Shown here: positions 6,246 through 13,196 of the stretch, in pieces
Layout of the letters: each line of letters starts with the position of its first letter
How positions within the stretch are numbered: the first letter of the stretch is position 1
Source: Chloroflexi bacterium UBA4730
GTDB lineage: Bacteria; Chloroflexota; Limnocylindria; P2-11E
Direction: 5' to 3'
NCBI GenBank assembly: GCA_002404155.1
Contig: DHJC01000068.1
Span: 1-22,109, forward strand
DNA length: 22,109 bases
Notes under the pieces: model-generated
Told to the model about the DNA's origin: nothing
Seen by the model: the letters and a program-made list of their open reading frames with translations, nothing else
The model's database searches: none
Program-made: the position numbers and the translations under genes

Positions 6246-8074
6246 CCCGCGAGCTGCTCCGTCAGGAAGTCGACGATCCGGGTGTGCGCCTGGTCAGAGT
6301 TCGCGCGCTTTGTGAAGCCGTGACCCTCGTCCTCGAAGACCATGTACTCGACCGGGACGCCTCGCTCGCGTAGCCGCTCGACGACCTGATCGGATTCCTC
6401 TTTCGGCACGCGCGGGTCGTTCGTGCCCTGCACGACGAGCATCGGGCAGCGCACCTTGTCCAGGTGCGTGATCGGCGAGCGCTCAACGAGCTTCGCCCGG
6501 TCGGTCTCGAGGTCACCGATCCACAGCTTGAGGAAGCGGCGCCAGTTCGGCTGGGCGTGTTCGATCATCGTCACGAGGTTCGCGACACCGAACACGTCGA
6601 CCGCGCACTTCCACCGCTCGGGCATCGTCGTCACGCAGACGAGCGTGGCGAAGCCGCCGTACGAGCCGCCGTACACCGCGAGCCGCTTCGGATCGATGCC
6701 CGGATCGGAGGCCATCCAGTCGGCTACCGCGCGGAAGTCGCGCGCGTCGATGCCGCCCCAGTCACGGTGGATCGCCTTCTGCCACTTCAGTCCATAGCCG
6801 GTCGAGCCATGGATGTTCGGCACGACCAGCGTGAAGCCGCGGTCGACGAGTGCCTGGAGGTACGCGTTCGAGCTCGTGAAGCTCGGCCGCGACTGGCCCT
6901 CCGGTCCACCGTGCGGATACAGGACCGCGGGCGTACGACCTGTCGTGCCGCGCGGCCGGAAGACGAAGCACGGGATGTCGCCATCGGCCGCGGCGATGCG
7001 GATGAGCGCGGGCTCGACGAGCTCGCTCGACGGCACGGCGCGCGTCGTCTCGAAGACCTTGCGGGCCGTTCCCGTCGCGAGCTCGACGACCCAGAGCTGC
7101 GGCGTCTCCGTCGCGGAAGTGCGGACGAACGCGGCGAGCGAACCGTCGGCCGAGATGATCAGATCCTCGCAGACGCCCTTGAGCTCGTGGTCACCACCGC
7201 GCGTGCGATCGCGCTGCCACCGAAGGGTCGAGTAGCCGTCAGTGTTCACGGACCAGATCTGCGCGCGGCCGTCGGCTGACGACACCGCGAGCTCGACGTC
7301 CCACTCCGGCGCGTCGATGACCTCGCGCGCGCCGGTCATCGCGTCGTACGCGGCGAGATAGAGGTGCGCGCGCCCAGCGTCGGTGATCCCGAGCGGCCGG
7401 CCATCGGCGAGCCATCCGGCCGGAACGTTCGAGACGTCGCCGTCATGCGCGGTGAGCTGGCGCATCGCGCCTGACCCCGCGTCGACGACGACCAGGTCCT
7501 GGTCGGTATTCGCCTGCACGCGCATCACGAGGAGGGCGCGCCCATCGGGCGCCCATCCGCCGGCGACGTGCCACGCCGGTCCGGCGACGAGGGCGCGCTC
7601 GGTCGCGGTCTCGACGTCCTCGACGACGATGTCCATGTCGGTCGGCTGGCGCGCGTTCGACGAGAACGCGACCCGCTTCCCGTCAGGGGAGGACGCATTC
7701 CACGACAGCAGCCGCTGGACGCGCTCGCCCTCGCTCCAGGAGAGTTTCTCCACCCGCTCGTCGCTCCGCGCGACGTACAGCTGGTGCAGCTCGGTGCCGC
7801 CGCGGTCGGCCGCGCCGATGAGGTCGCCGCGCGTGGACCAGCTGAGCGAGCGGAGCGCCGCCCCGTCGACGCCGAGCGCCGGCGACGGCTTCCCGGGCTT
7901 GGTGAGCGGAAGGGTCCACGCGGAGTACGTGCCCGCGCCGAGGTCGGCGATGAACGCGAGCGTGCTGTTGTCCGGAGAGATGGCGAGGGCCGAGCGGCAC
8001 GAGAAGCGCCGCGTCGTGTGTGGGATCGGAACGATGCGCTCGCGCGGCTCGAAGTCTGAGATCGGTCGCATCAC
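6242..8074 (-). CDS. S9 family (prolyl oligopeptidase-like, acylaminoacyl-type) serine peptidase
   Basis: A 610-residue peptidase of the alpha/beta-hydrolase fold, probably cytoplasmic, as no signal peptide is visible. The N-terminal 350 residues form a WD/PD40-type beta-propeller with repeated SPDG/APDG/SADG turns, which filters peptide substrates. The C-terminal hydrolase domain contains the oxyanion HGGP (388-391) and the nucleophile Ser471 in YGGSYGGF. The catalytic Asp553 lies in QGTNDPRVP and the catalytic His585 in DEGHGFT. The triad is complete, so it should be active on short peptides, possibly acylated ones. The GTG start at 8072-8074 lies 9 bases after an AGGA formed with the XRE gene's stop (TAGGA); an ATG three bases further is an alternative. 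It is the third gene of the membrane protein - regulator - peptidase unit. Confidence 0.93.
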   Translation of the reverse strand: MMRPISDFEPRERIVPIPHTTRRFSCRSALAISPDNSTLAFIADLGAGTYSAWTLPLTKPGKPSPALGVDGAALRSLSWSTRGDLIGAADRGGTELHQLYVARSDERVEKLSWSEGERVQRLLSWNASSPDGKRVAFSSNARQPTDMDIVVEDVETATERALVAGPAWHVAGGWAPDGRALLVMRVQANTDQDLVVVDAGSGAMRQLTAHDGDVSNVPAGWLADGRPLGITDAGRAHLYLAAYDAMTGAREVIDAPEWDVELAVSSADGRAQIWSVNTDGYSTLRWQRDRTRGGDHELKGVCEDLIISADGSLAAFVRTSATETPQLWVVELATGTARKVFETTRAVPSSELVEPALIRIAAADGDIPCFVFRPRGTTGRTPAVLYPHGGPEGQSRPSFTSSNAYLQALVDRGFTLVVPNIHGSTGYGLKWQKAIHRDWGGIDARDFRAVADWMASDPGIDPKRLAVYGGSYGGFATLVCVTTMPERWKCAVDVFGVANLVTMIEHAQPNWRRFLKLWIGDLETDRAKLVERSPITHLDKVRCPMLVVQGTNDPRVPKEESDQVVERLRERGVPVEYMVFEDEGHGFTKRANSDQAHTRIVDFLTEQLAG

Positions 8075-8085
8075 CGAGCGGCATC

Positions 8086-8283
8086 CTAGCCTTGCTGCGG
8101 GTCGAACACGTCCTCGATCCGCATGCCGAAGAGCTGCGCGATCTTGAACGCAAGCGGCAGGCTCGGGTCATATTTACCGCCCTCGAGCGCGTTCACGGTC
8201 TGCCGCGACACCGCGAGGCGATCGGCGAGCTCCGCCTGTGACCAGTCGCGCTCGGCACGCAGGACCTTAAGCTTGTTCTTCAC
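8086..8283 (-). CDS. XRE-family helix-turn-helix transcriptional regulator
   Basis: A 65-residue Cro/CI-type DNA-binding protein that is little more than the five-helix HTH_3 domain. The helix-turn-helix is AELADRLAVSRQTVNALEGG (about 18-37), the hallmark of small YgzD/YozG-like regulators, and it ends in FGMRIEDVFDP. The start is a GTG at 8281-8283 that overlaps the stop of the upstream membrane-protein gene as GTGA. Such mini-regulators are often paired with a small membrane protein and repress their own operon. A palindrome over the promoter upstream of the pair (8706-8724) is the obvious candidate operator. Confidence 0.92.
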   Translation of the reverse strand: MKNKLKVLRAERDWSQAELADRLAVSRQTVNALEGGKYDPSLPLAFKIAQLFGMRIEDVFDPQQG

Positions 8284-8663
8284 TGATAGCGCCGCGTCGC
8301 GATCGCCCCGCCGATCCCCCAGAGAGAGATCATCAGCGGGAAGACCCAGATGTAGCTGAGTTGTGGGAAGCCGGCGTTCTCGAGGAACCCGTACGCGAAG
8401 GTGAGCATGCCCGCAGCACCGAGCCCGATCGCGAGTGCCTCGAGCTGGATCCGGCGGCCGAGCTCGTCCATGCGGCCGAGGAAGCGGAGGTACGCGCGAA
8501 GCGCGAATGCCGAGGGGATCAGCGGGATGAGCACGAACGGCACGCGGAGCACCGGATCGACGTCCGGCGTCAGCTTCACCGTGACGAGCACGGCCGCGAC
8601 GTAGGCGGCCATCGCGATGAGGAGCTCGCGGGTGTAGGTGCGGCGTGCGGTCGCTGGTGACAT
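8280..8663 (-). CDS. Small four-helix membrane protein paired with the XRE regulator
   Basis: A 127-residue integral membrane protein with four predicted hydrophobic helices (about 13-30, 38-58, 75-95 and 103-122). A conserved-looking cytoplasmic segment, GRMDELGRRIQLEALAIG, lies between helices 2 and 3. Proteins with this layout and a DE..RRI segment commonly sit next to YgzD-like regulators; their function is not established. The ATG at 8661-8663 has a strong GGAGG ribosome-binding site (8670-8674) six bases upstream, making it the best-initiated gene of the local unit. It overlaps the XRE gene by 4 bases, so the two are very likely co-translated. Confidence 0.82.
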   Translation of the reverse strand: MSPATARRTYTRELLIAMAAYVAAVLVTVKLTPDVDPVLRVPFVLIPLIPSAFALRAYLRFLGRMDELGRRIQLEALAIGLGAAGMLTFAYGFLENAGFPQLSYIWVFPLMISLWGIGGAIATRRYQ

Positions 8664-8693
8664 TGCGGACCTCCGAAACGGGTGTGTTCCCGA

Positions 8694-8735
8694 AGCGTAC
8701 GGCGTGCTTGACTAAATGTCAAGCGTCCTTGTCAA
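8694..8735 (-). promoter_or_regulatory. Promoter with overlapping palindromic operator candidate
   Basis: On the minus strand a consensus -35 TTGACA (8717-8722) is followed by a 17-base spacer and TACGCT as -10 (8694-8699). The next element downstream is GGAGG and the ATG of the membrane-protein gene. The -35 lies inside a perfect inverted repeat, GCTTGAC - 5 bases - GTCAAGC (8706-8724). A third TTGAC half-site (8731-8735) is 13 bases upstream and overlaps the DUF72 stop codon. Binding of the co-encoded XRE protein here would block RNA polymerase, i.e. autorepression. The operator role is inferred; the repeat and the promoter elements are seen. Confidence 0.6.
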
Positions 8736-9640
8736 CCAGCTCTAAGAAGGTTCGCCATCTCCGAGGCGTTGGTCACGGCCTTGTCGCCGTAGCAGTTGTT
8801 CATCAGGATGTGGACCTCTTCGGTCTCTTCCGCCAAGTGCTCGATCTTGCCGAGCCACTCCGCGAGCTCCTCCTTGGAGTACGAGTAGTCGAAGCGCTCG
8901 GCCGCGCTGAGCCCCTTCTTCTTCCAGTTCTCGGCGTTGCGGCCGTGGAACCGGACGATCGCCAGGCGAGCTGAGGTCACCGCCGCCACCGGCGGCACGC
9001 TCGACGGAAAGCCCTGCGGCTCATCGACCGAGACGTACGTCAGGTCGTGATCGGTGAGGAACTCCAGCGTCTCGGCCCGGTTGCGCTCGCTCATCCAGGT
9101 CTCATTGCGGAACTCCACCGCGAGCCGGTCGTCCGGGAGCCGCTCGCGCGCCCTGAGGATCTCGTCCTTGTTCTGATGCGAGATGACGAACCAGTCGGGG
9201 TACTGGAGGAGGATCGCGCCGAGCTTCCTCGCCTTGCGCATCGGCTCCAGCGAGATCCAGAACCGGGCGTGGATCTCGTCGCGGACGTCCGGCGGCAGGT
9301 CCTTCGGATAGAGCCGGCGCTTCTCCTGCGCGGCGGCGGGCAGGGTCTCGCGGATCGCTTTCGGCAGACGCGTCGGATCGATGGGGTGCGTCGTGATCGA
9401 ACCAAAGGCCTTGAAGTCCATGGTGAATCCGTCGGGCGTTCGGTCGACCCAGAGCTGCGCCTGCTTCGGATCGGGGAGCGCGTAATACGCCGAATCGTTC
9501 TCCACGACGGGGAACCGGTCGGCGTAGAAGCGCAGGCGCTCGTCGGCCTTCCTCGCGATCTTCTCCGGGTACCAGCCCGACGCGATGAGCGTCGGGTCGG
9601 TCCACGAGCAGGTCCCGACCTTGATGTTCGCTGTGGCTAT
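8732..9640 (-). CDS. DUF72 (YecE-like) TIM-barrel protein, apparent ATA start
   Basis: A DUF72 family protein of about 302 residues. The family has a TIM-barrel fold and no firmly established reaction. Recognisable parts are the first strand IKVGTCSWTDPTL with SGWYPE, the FPVVENDSAYYALP segment, GFTMDFKAFG, LGAILLQYPDWF, LAVEFRNETWM and FHGRNAENW; the C-terminal EEVHILMNNCYGDKAVTNA is the classic ending. No ATG, GTG or TTG exists in frame near the conserved N-terminus: the frame is open upstream but codes for Arg/Pro-rich shadow sequence of wecA. The only well-placed codon is ATA (9638-9640). It has GGAG eight bases upstream and overlaps the wecA stop as ATAG, mimicking an ATGA coupling. It is the last gene of the prmC-to-wecA operon. 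Confidence 0.88.
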   Translation of the reverse strand: MATANIKVGTCSWTDPTLIASGWYPEKIARKADERLRFYADRFPVVENDSAYYALPDPKQAQLWVDRTPDGFTMDFKAFGSITTHPIDPTRLPKAIRETLPAAAQEKRRLYPKDLPPDVRDEIHARFWISLEPMRKARKLGAILLQYPDWFVISHQNKDEILRARERLPDDRLAVEFRNETWMSERNRAETLEFLTDHDLTYVSVDEPQGFPSSVPPVAAVTSARLAIVRFHGRNAENWKKKGLSAAERFDYSYSKEELAEWLGKIEHLAEETEEVHILMNNCYGDKAVTNASEMANLLRAG

Positions 9641-10755
9641 TCGGCCTTCTCCGGGTAGAGATTCGGGTCGAGCTCTTCGGCCTTCGCGCTGCGCTGCGAG
9701 AGCGCGAGCACCGCCACACCGAACACGATGAGCAGTCCGACGAACGAGTAGATCTGCGCGCGACCGCTGGACACGAACGCGAGCGCGCCAAGGCCGAGGG
9801 TGATCGCGTAAATGAGGAGGACGGCTTGGCGGTGAGACAGCCCGACATCGAGCAGCTTGTGGTGGAAGTGGCCGCGGTCGGGCGCGAACGGGGCCTGGCC
9901 GCTCACGAGCCGGCGCAGGATCACGTAGAAGGTGTCGATGATCGGCACGCCCAGGACGAGCAGGGCGGCCGCGACCTTCGCCGTGCCGAAGATCGAGAGC
10001 ACGGCGAGCATCGTGCCGAGGAACGCGACGCCGGTCGTGCCGAGGAAGACCTTCGCCGGGTGGAAGTTGAAAACGAGGAAGCCGGCGATCGCGCCGGCGA
10101 GGGTGAAGTTCATCCACGCGACGAACGGCTCATTCACCGCGGGAAGGAGCGCGGTCGCGCCGAGCGCGACGGCAGCGATGCCGGCGACGCCCGCAGCCAG
10201 GCCGTCGAGGCCGTCGATGAAGTTGAGCGCGTTGTTCATGCCGACGATCCAGAAGACCGTGAACCCGATCGCGATGGGCGGAGCCAGCTGGATGAGGCCG
10301 TCACCGCGCGGGTCGTTGACGAAGCCAATACGGATGCCCGCGGCAACGATGATCGCCGCGATCGCGAAGTAGCCGAGCATCTGCCAGCGCGCACGGAGAT
10401 CGAGCGCGTCGTCGAGCAGGCCCACGGCGAGCCCGAGGAACGCGGCCATGGCGGTGAGCGCGAAACGCGGTGTACGGACCTCCTCGGGGATGAGGAACGG
10501 ATGGCCGTTCAAACGATCGACGAGCCAGAACACGAAGATCGCGAGGCCGAACGCCACCGCGATCCCGAGACCGCCGATGCGCGGGATCGGCTCGCGGTGC
10601 TGGCGCCGGCCGCCCGGCATGTCCAGGAGCCCGAGCCGCCGCGCGAGGCCACCCACGAGCGGCGTGAGGAACAGCGCGAGGAGGAACGCGAGCACGGTCG
10701 AGCCGACGAATAGCAGCAGCGTGGACGAGCCGACCGCGGTGAGGATCGTCGCCAT
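9637..10755 (-). CDS. WecA/TagO-family undecaprenyl-phosphate sugar-1-phosphate transferase
   Basis: A 372-residue polytopic membrane enzyme of the MraY/WecA superfamily. The family transfers GlcNAc-1-phosphate (or a related sugar phosphate) from UDP-sugar to undecaprenyl phosphate and so starts a cell-surface glycan. Motifs present are LLDDALDLRARWQ (Asp115-Asp116), NALNFIDGLDGLAAG (175-189) and the WecA-type HFHHKLLDVGLSHRQAV (296-312), which excludes MraY itself. The third acidic motif, usually F(M/L)GDxGS, reads FLGTTGVAFLG here: the metal-ligand Asp is Thr240. The ATG at 10753-10755 overlaps the upp stop as TGATG; a longer upstream open frame is upp shadow. UppP, which recycles undecaprenyl diphosphate, is encoded at 20854 on the other strand. 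Confidence 0.9.
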   Translation of the reverse strand: MATILTAVGSSTLLLFVGSTVLAFLLALFLTPLVGGLARRLGLLDMPGGRRQHREPIPRIGGLGIAVAFGLAIFVFWLVDRLNGHPFLIPEEVRTPRFALTAMAAFLGLAVGLLDDALDLRARWQMLGYFAIAAIIVAAGIRIGFVNDPRGDGLIQLAPPIAIGFTVFWIVGMNNALNFIDGLDGLAAGVAGIAAVALGATALLPAVNEPFVAWMNFTLAGAIAGFLVFNFHPAKVFLGTTGVAFLGTMLAVLSIFGTAKVAAALLVLGVPIIDTFYVILRRLVSGQAPFAPDRGHFHHKLLDVGLSHRQAVLLIYAITLGLGALAFVSSGRAQIYSFVGLLIVFGVAVLALSQRSAKAEELDPNLYPEKAE

Positions 10756-11384
10756 CAGCTCGTACCGAACTGGCGGTCGCCCGCGTCGCCGAGCCCTGGA
10801 ACGATGTAGCCCTTGTCGTTCAGCTTCTCGTCGAGGGACGCGATGTGGATCGGTACGTCGGGGTGCGCGTCGTTCAGCGCCTTGACCCCTTCGGGTGCCG
10901 CGATGAGGCCGACGTACTTCACCCGCCGCGCGCCCCACCGCTTGAGGATCTCGATGGTCGCCACGGACGAGCCGCCGGTCGCGAGCATCGGGTCGAGCAC
11001 CAGGCACACCTGCGCCGTCGCCGCGGACGGGAGCTTGTTGTAGTACTCGATCGGTCGCAAGGTGTGCTCGTCGCGGAACAGCCCGATGTGCCACACCTGC
11101 GCTTCGGGGATGAGCTGGAGCGCCGCTTCGACCATGCCGATACCTGCTCGCAAGACCGGCACCAACCCGACGGTCTGGGCCAACCGCACCCCTTTGTATG
11201 CGGCGAGGGGCGTCCGGACATCGGCCGGGGCGGTCCCAAGGTCGGCCGTGGCCTCGTAGAGCACGAGCATCGCGATCTCGTGCACGAGCCTCCGGAACTC
11301 GGGCGGCGGCGTCCGCTCGTCGCGGAGGCGCGTCACCTTCTCCCGGACGAGCGGGTGGGTCGAGACGTGGAGCTGGTCGGTCAG
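10755..11384 (-). CDS. upp: Uracil phosphoribosyltransferase, apparent CTG start
   Basis: This enzyme salvages uracil by converting uracil and PRPP to UMP in the cytoplasm. The PRPP-binding loop is VLDPMLATGGSS, and the uracil-binding C-terminus is YIVPGLGDAGDRQFGT, both diagnostic. The first conventional in-frame start (GTG at 11336) would cut away the conserved N-terminal VSTHPLVREKVTRLRD, equivalent to E. coli VKHPLVKHKLGLMR. Starting at CTG 11382-11384 restores it and gives 209 residues, the family's usual 208-209. This CTG overlaps the glyA stop as CTGA, with GGGAG 11 bases upstream. I therefore annotate the CTG start. It lies between glyA and wecA in a conserved order shared with Bacillus. 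Confidence 0.93.
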   Translation of the reverse strand: MTDQLHVSTHPLVREKVTRLRDERTPPPEFRRLVHEIAMLVLYEATADLGTAPADVRTPLAAYKGVRLAQTVGLVPVLRAGIGMVEAALQLIPEAQVWHIGLFRDEHTLRPIEYYNKLPSAATAQVCLVLDPMLATGGSSVATIEILKRWGARRVKYVGLIAAPEGVKALNDAHPDVPIHIASLDEKLNDKGYIVPGLGDAGDRQFGTS

Positions 11385-12640
11385 GCTCGGGCCGTCTCCC
11401 GGGTGATGCCGGGGACCGGGAATCGGCTGGTCAGGTCGAGCACCTCGTCGGCGATCTGCTTCGCGATGATCTCGTCCTTCGCCTCGCGTAGCGCACGCGC
11501 GATGAGTGCGCCGATACGTTCCATCTCCGCCTCGCGCATCCCGCGGGTGGTGATGGCCGGCGTGCCGATCCGGATCCCCGACGCCGTGCCCGGCTTCTGG
11601 GGGTCGTACGGGATGGTGTTCTTGTTCACGGTGATCCCGACGGCATCGAGGAGCTTCTCGGCCTGTTTCCCGGTCAGGTTCACGGGCCGTACATCCACGA
11701 GCATGAGGTGGTTATCGGTGCCGCCTGACACGACGCGCAGCCCCGCCTTCGTGAGCGACGCGGCGAGCGTCCGGGCGTTCGCGCGGATCTGTTTCGCGTA
11801 GGTCGTGAACTCCGGCGTCGCGGCTTCTTTCAGCGCGACCGCCTTGCCCGCGATGACGTGCATGAGCGGACCACCCTGCGCGTACGGGAACACCGCCTTG
11901 TCCACGGCCTTCTTGTATTCCTCGGTGCAGAGGATCATGCCGCCGCGCGGGCCACGGAGGGTCTTGTGCGTCGTGGTCGTGACGATCTGGGCATGGGGCA
12001 CCGGGTTCGGGTGCTCCCCCGCCGCGACGAGCCCGGCGAAGTGGGCCATGTCCACCATCAGGAGGGCGCCGACGCTATCGGCGATCGCGCGCATCCGCGG
12101 GAAGTCGAAGAACCGTGGGTAAGCCGTCGCGCCGGCGACGATGAGCTTGGGGTGATGCTCCCGCGCGAGCGCCTCGAGGGCCTCGTAGTCGATGGTCTCG
12201 TCGTCGCGCTTCACGCCGTACGGAACGAACTTGTAGAGCTGGGCCGAGAAGTTCACCGGCGAGCCATGCGTGAGGTGGCCGCCCTGGTCGAGGGCCATGC
12301 CGAGCACGACGTCGCCTGGCTTGATGATCGCCGCGTAGGCGGCCATGTTCGCCTGCGCGCCCGCATGCGGCTGCACGTTCGCGTGCTGCGCGCCGAACAG
12401 GGCCTTCGCCCGTTCGATCGCGAGCGACTCCGCGACGTCCACCCACTCGCACCCGCCGTAGTAGCGGTGCCCCGGGTACCCCTCGGCGTATTTGTTCGTG
12501 AGGACGCTCCCGACCGCGTCCAGCACCGCCTGGCTCGTGTAGTTCTCCGACGCGATGAGCTCGATCTTCTCGACCTGTCGGCGGCGCTCGTTCTCGATGG
12601 CCTGGAAGATCTCGGGGTCGACGCGCTCGATCTCGCTCAT
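11381..12640 (-). CDS. glyA: Serine hydroxymethyltransferase
   Basis: A PLP enzyme that interconverts serine and glycine while charging tetrahydrofolate with a one-carbon unit. It is 419 residues, the usual bacterial size. Signature regions are IELIASENYTSQAV, YAEGYPGHRYYGG, the dimer/PLP region VNFSAQLYKFVPYGV and VDMAHFAGLVAAG. The Schiff-base lysine is Lys226 in TTTTHKTLRGPRGG. The ATG at 12638-12640 has GGAG about eight bases upstream. A possible 36-residue ORF between rpiB and glyA ends in an ATGA overlap with this start. I see no glycine riboswitch or T-box upstream. Confidence 0.98.
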   Translation of the reverse strand: MSEIERVDPEIFQAIENERRRQVEKIELIASENYTSQAVLDAVGSVLTNKYAEGYPGHRYYGGCEWVDVAESLAIERAKALFGAQHANVQPHAGAQANMAAYAAIIKPGDVVLGMALDQGGHLTHGSPVNFSAQLYKFVPYGVKRDDETIDYEALEALAREHHPKLIVAGATAYPRFFDFPRMRAIADSVGALLMVDMAHFAGLVAAGEHPNPVPHAQIVTTTTHKTLRGPRGGMILCTEEYKKAVDKAVFPYAQGGPLMHVIAGKAVALKEAATPEFTTYAKQIRANARTLAASLTKAGLRVVSGGTDNHLMLVDVRPVNLTGKQAEKLLDAVGITVNKNTIPYDPQKPGTASGIRIGTPAITTRGMREAEMERIGALIARALREAKDEIIAKQIADEVLDLTSRFPVPGITRETARA

Positions 12641-12747
12641 TTCTCTTCTCCAACCGTCTCGGTGTGTCGGCTATCGCCTCCACGCCTCGTCGAAATGCGC
12701 AGGGCTGGTGGGATTCGCTCGTCGCGGCAAAGCCGCTCCTCGCTCAT
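12637..12747 (-). CDS. Possible 36-aa small ORF between rpiB and glyA
   Basis: An ORF of 36 codons exactly bridges the rpiB-glyA gap. Its ATG overlaps the rpiB stop as ATGA, and its TGA overlaps the glyA start as ATGA. The product is charged and Arg/Glu-rich (begins MSEERLCRDERIPPAL, ends TETVGEEK) with no recognisable domain. Against coding, about 64% of third positions are G/C, lower than the surrounding genes, and a short hairpin (GCGGC-TTT-GCCGC, 12724-12736) lies inside. It may be a genuine coupling peptide or just the spacer carrying the glyA ribosome-binding site. I consider it uncertain. Confidence 0.3.
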   Translation of the reverse strand: MSEERLCRDERIPPALRISTRRGGDSRHTETVGEEK

Positions 12748-13196
12748 GTCTTTGCCTTCACCTTTTCCAGATCTTCGATCTGCTTCCGTCTACGCTCGTG
12801 CCGACCGCCCTGGACCTGCGCGCCGAGGTACGCGTCGACGATGGCCTTCGCGATCTCGATGCCGATGACGCGCTCGCCGAGCGTGATCAGATTCACGTTC
12901 ACGTGCTCGACGGCATCACGGGCCGACCACTCGTGCTCGACGACGGCCGCGCGGATGCCCGGGATCTTGTTGGCCGCGACCGCCGGTCCGATACCGGAGC
13001 CGCAGCAGAAGATGCCCCGCTCGTAGCGACCGCCCACGATCGCGCGGGCGATCGGCTCGACGATGAGCGGATAGTCGTCCTCGGGGTCGTTCTCCGGTGA
13101 CAGGTCGTCCACCTGATGCCCCTTGAGGCGAAGGTGGTGGGCCAGCTGATCACGGAGATCCATACCTGCGTGATCGGCCGCGATCGCGATCCTCAC
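12744..13196 (-). CDS. rpiB: Ribose-5-phosphate isomerase B
   Basis: This enzyme interconverts ribose 5-phosphate and ribulose 5-phosphate in the pentose phosphate pathway. It is 150 residues of the RpiB/LacAB fold. The opening MRIAIAADHAGMDL carries the substrate-contacting Asp8-His9. The catalytic Cys is Cys65 in IFCCGSGIGPAVAANK, followed by GIRAAVVEHEWSARDAVEH and VNLITLGERVIG, then the family C-terminus with AYLGAQVQGGRHERR. The GTG start at 13194-13196 overlaps the tsaC stop as GTGA. It could alternatively act on allose 6-phosphate, but single-copy RpiB in a tsaC-glyA cluster is normally the ribose enzyme. Confidence 0.96.
   Translation of the reverse strand: MRIAIAADHAGMDLRDQLAHHLRLKGHQVDDLSPENDPEDDYPLIVEPIARAIVGGRYERGIFCCGSGIGPAVAANKIPGIRAAVVEHEWSARDAVEHVNVNLITLGERVIGIEIAKAIVDAYLGAQVQGGRHERRRKQIEDLEKVKAKT

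Noticed and set aside
8732..10117. A 461-codon frame suggesting an N-terminal extension or fusion of the DUF72 protein
   Set aside because: The first 150 residues are Arg/Pro-rich antisense-like sequence lying inside the real wecA frame; DUF72 homology begins only at about 9631.
12724..12736. Rho-independent terminator between rpiB and glyA
   Set aside because: The stem is 5 bp and no T-run follows on the minus strand; the genes are clearly one operon.
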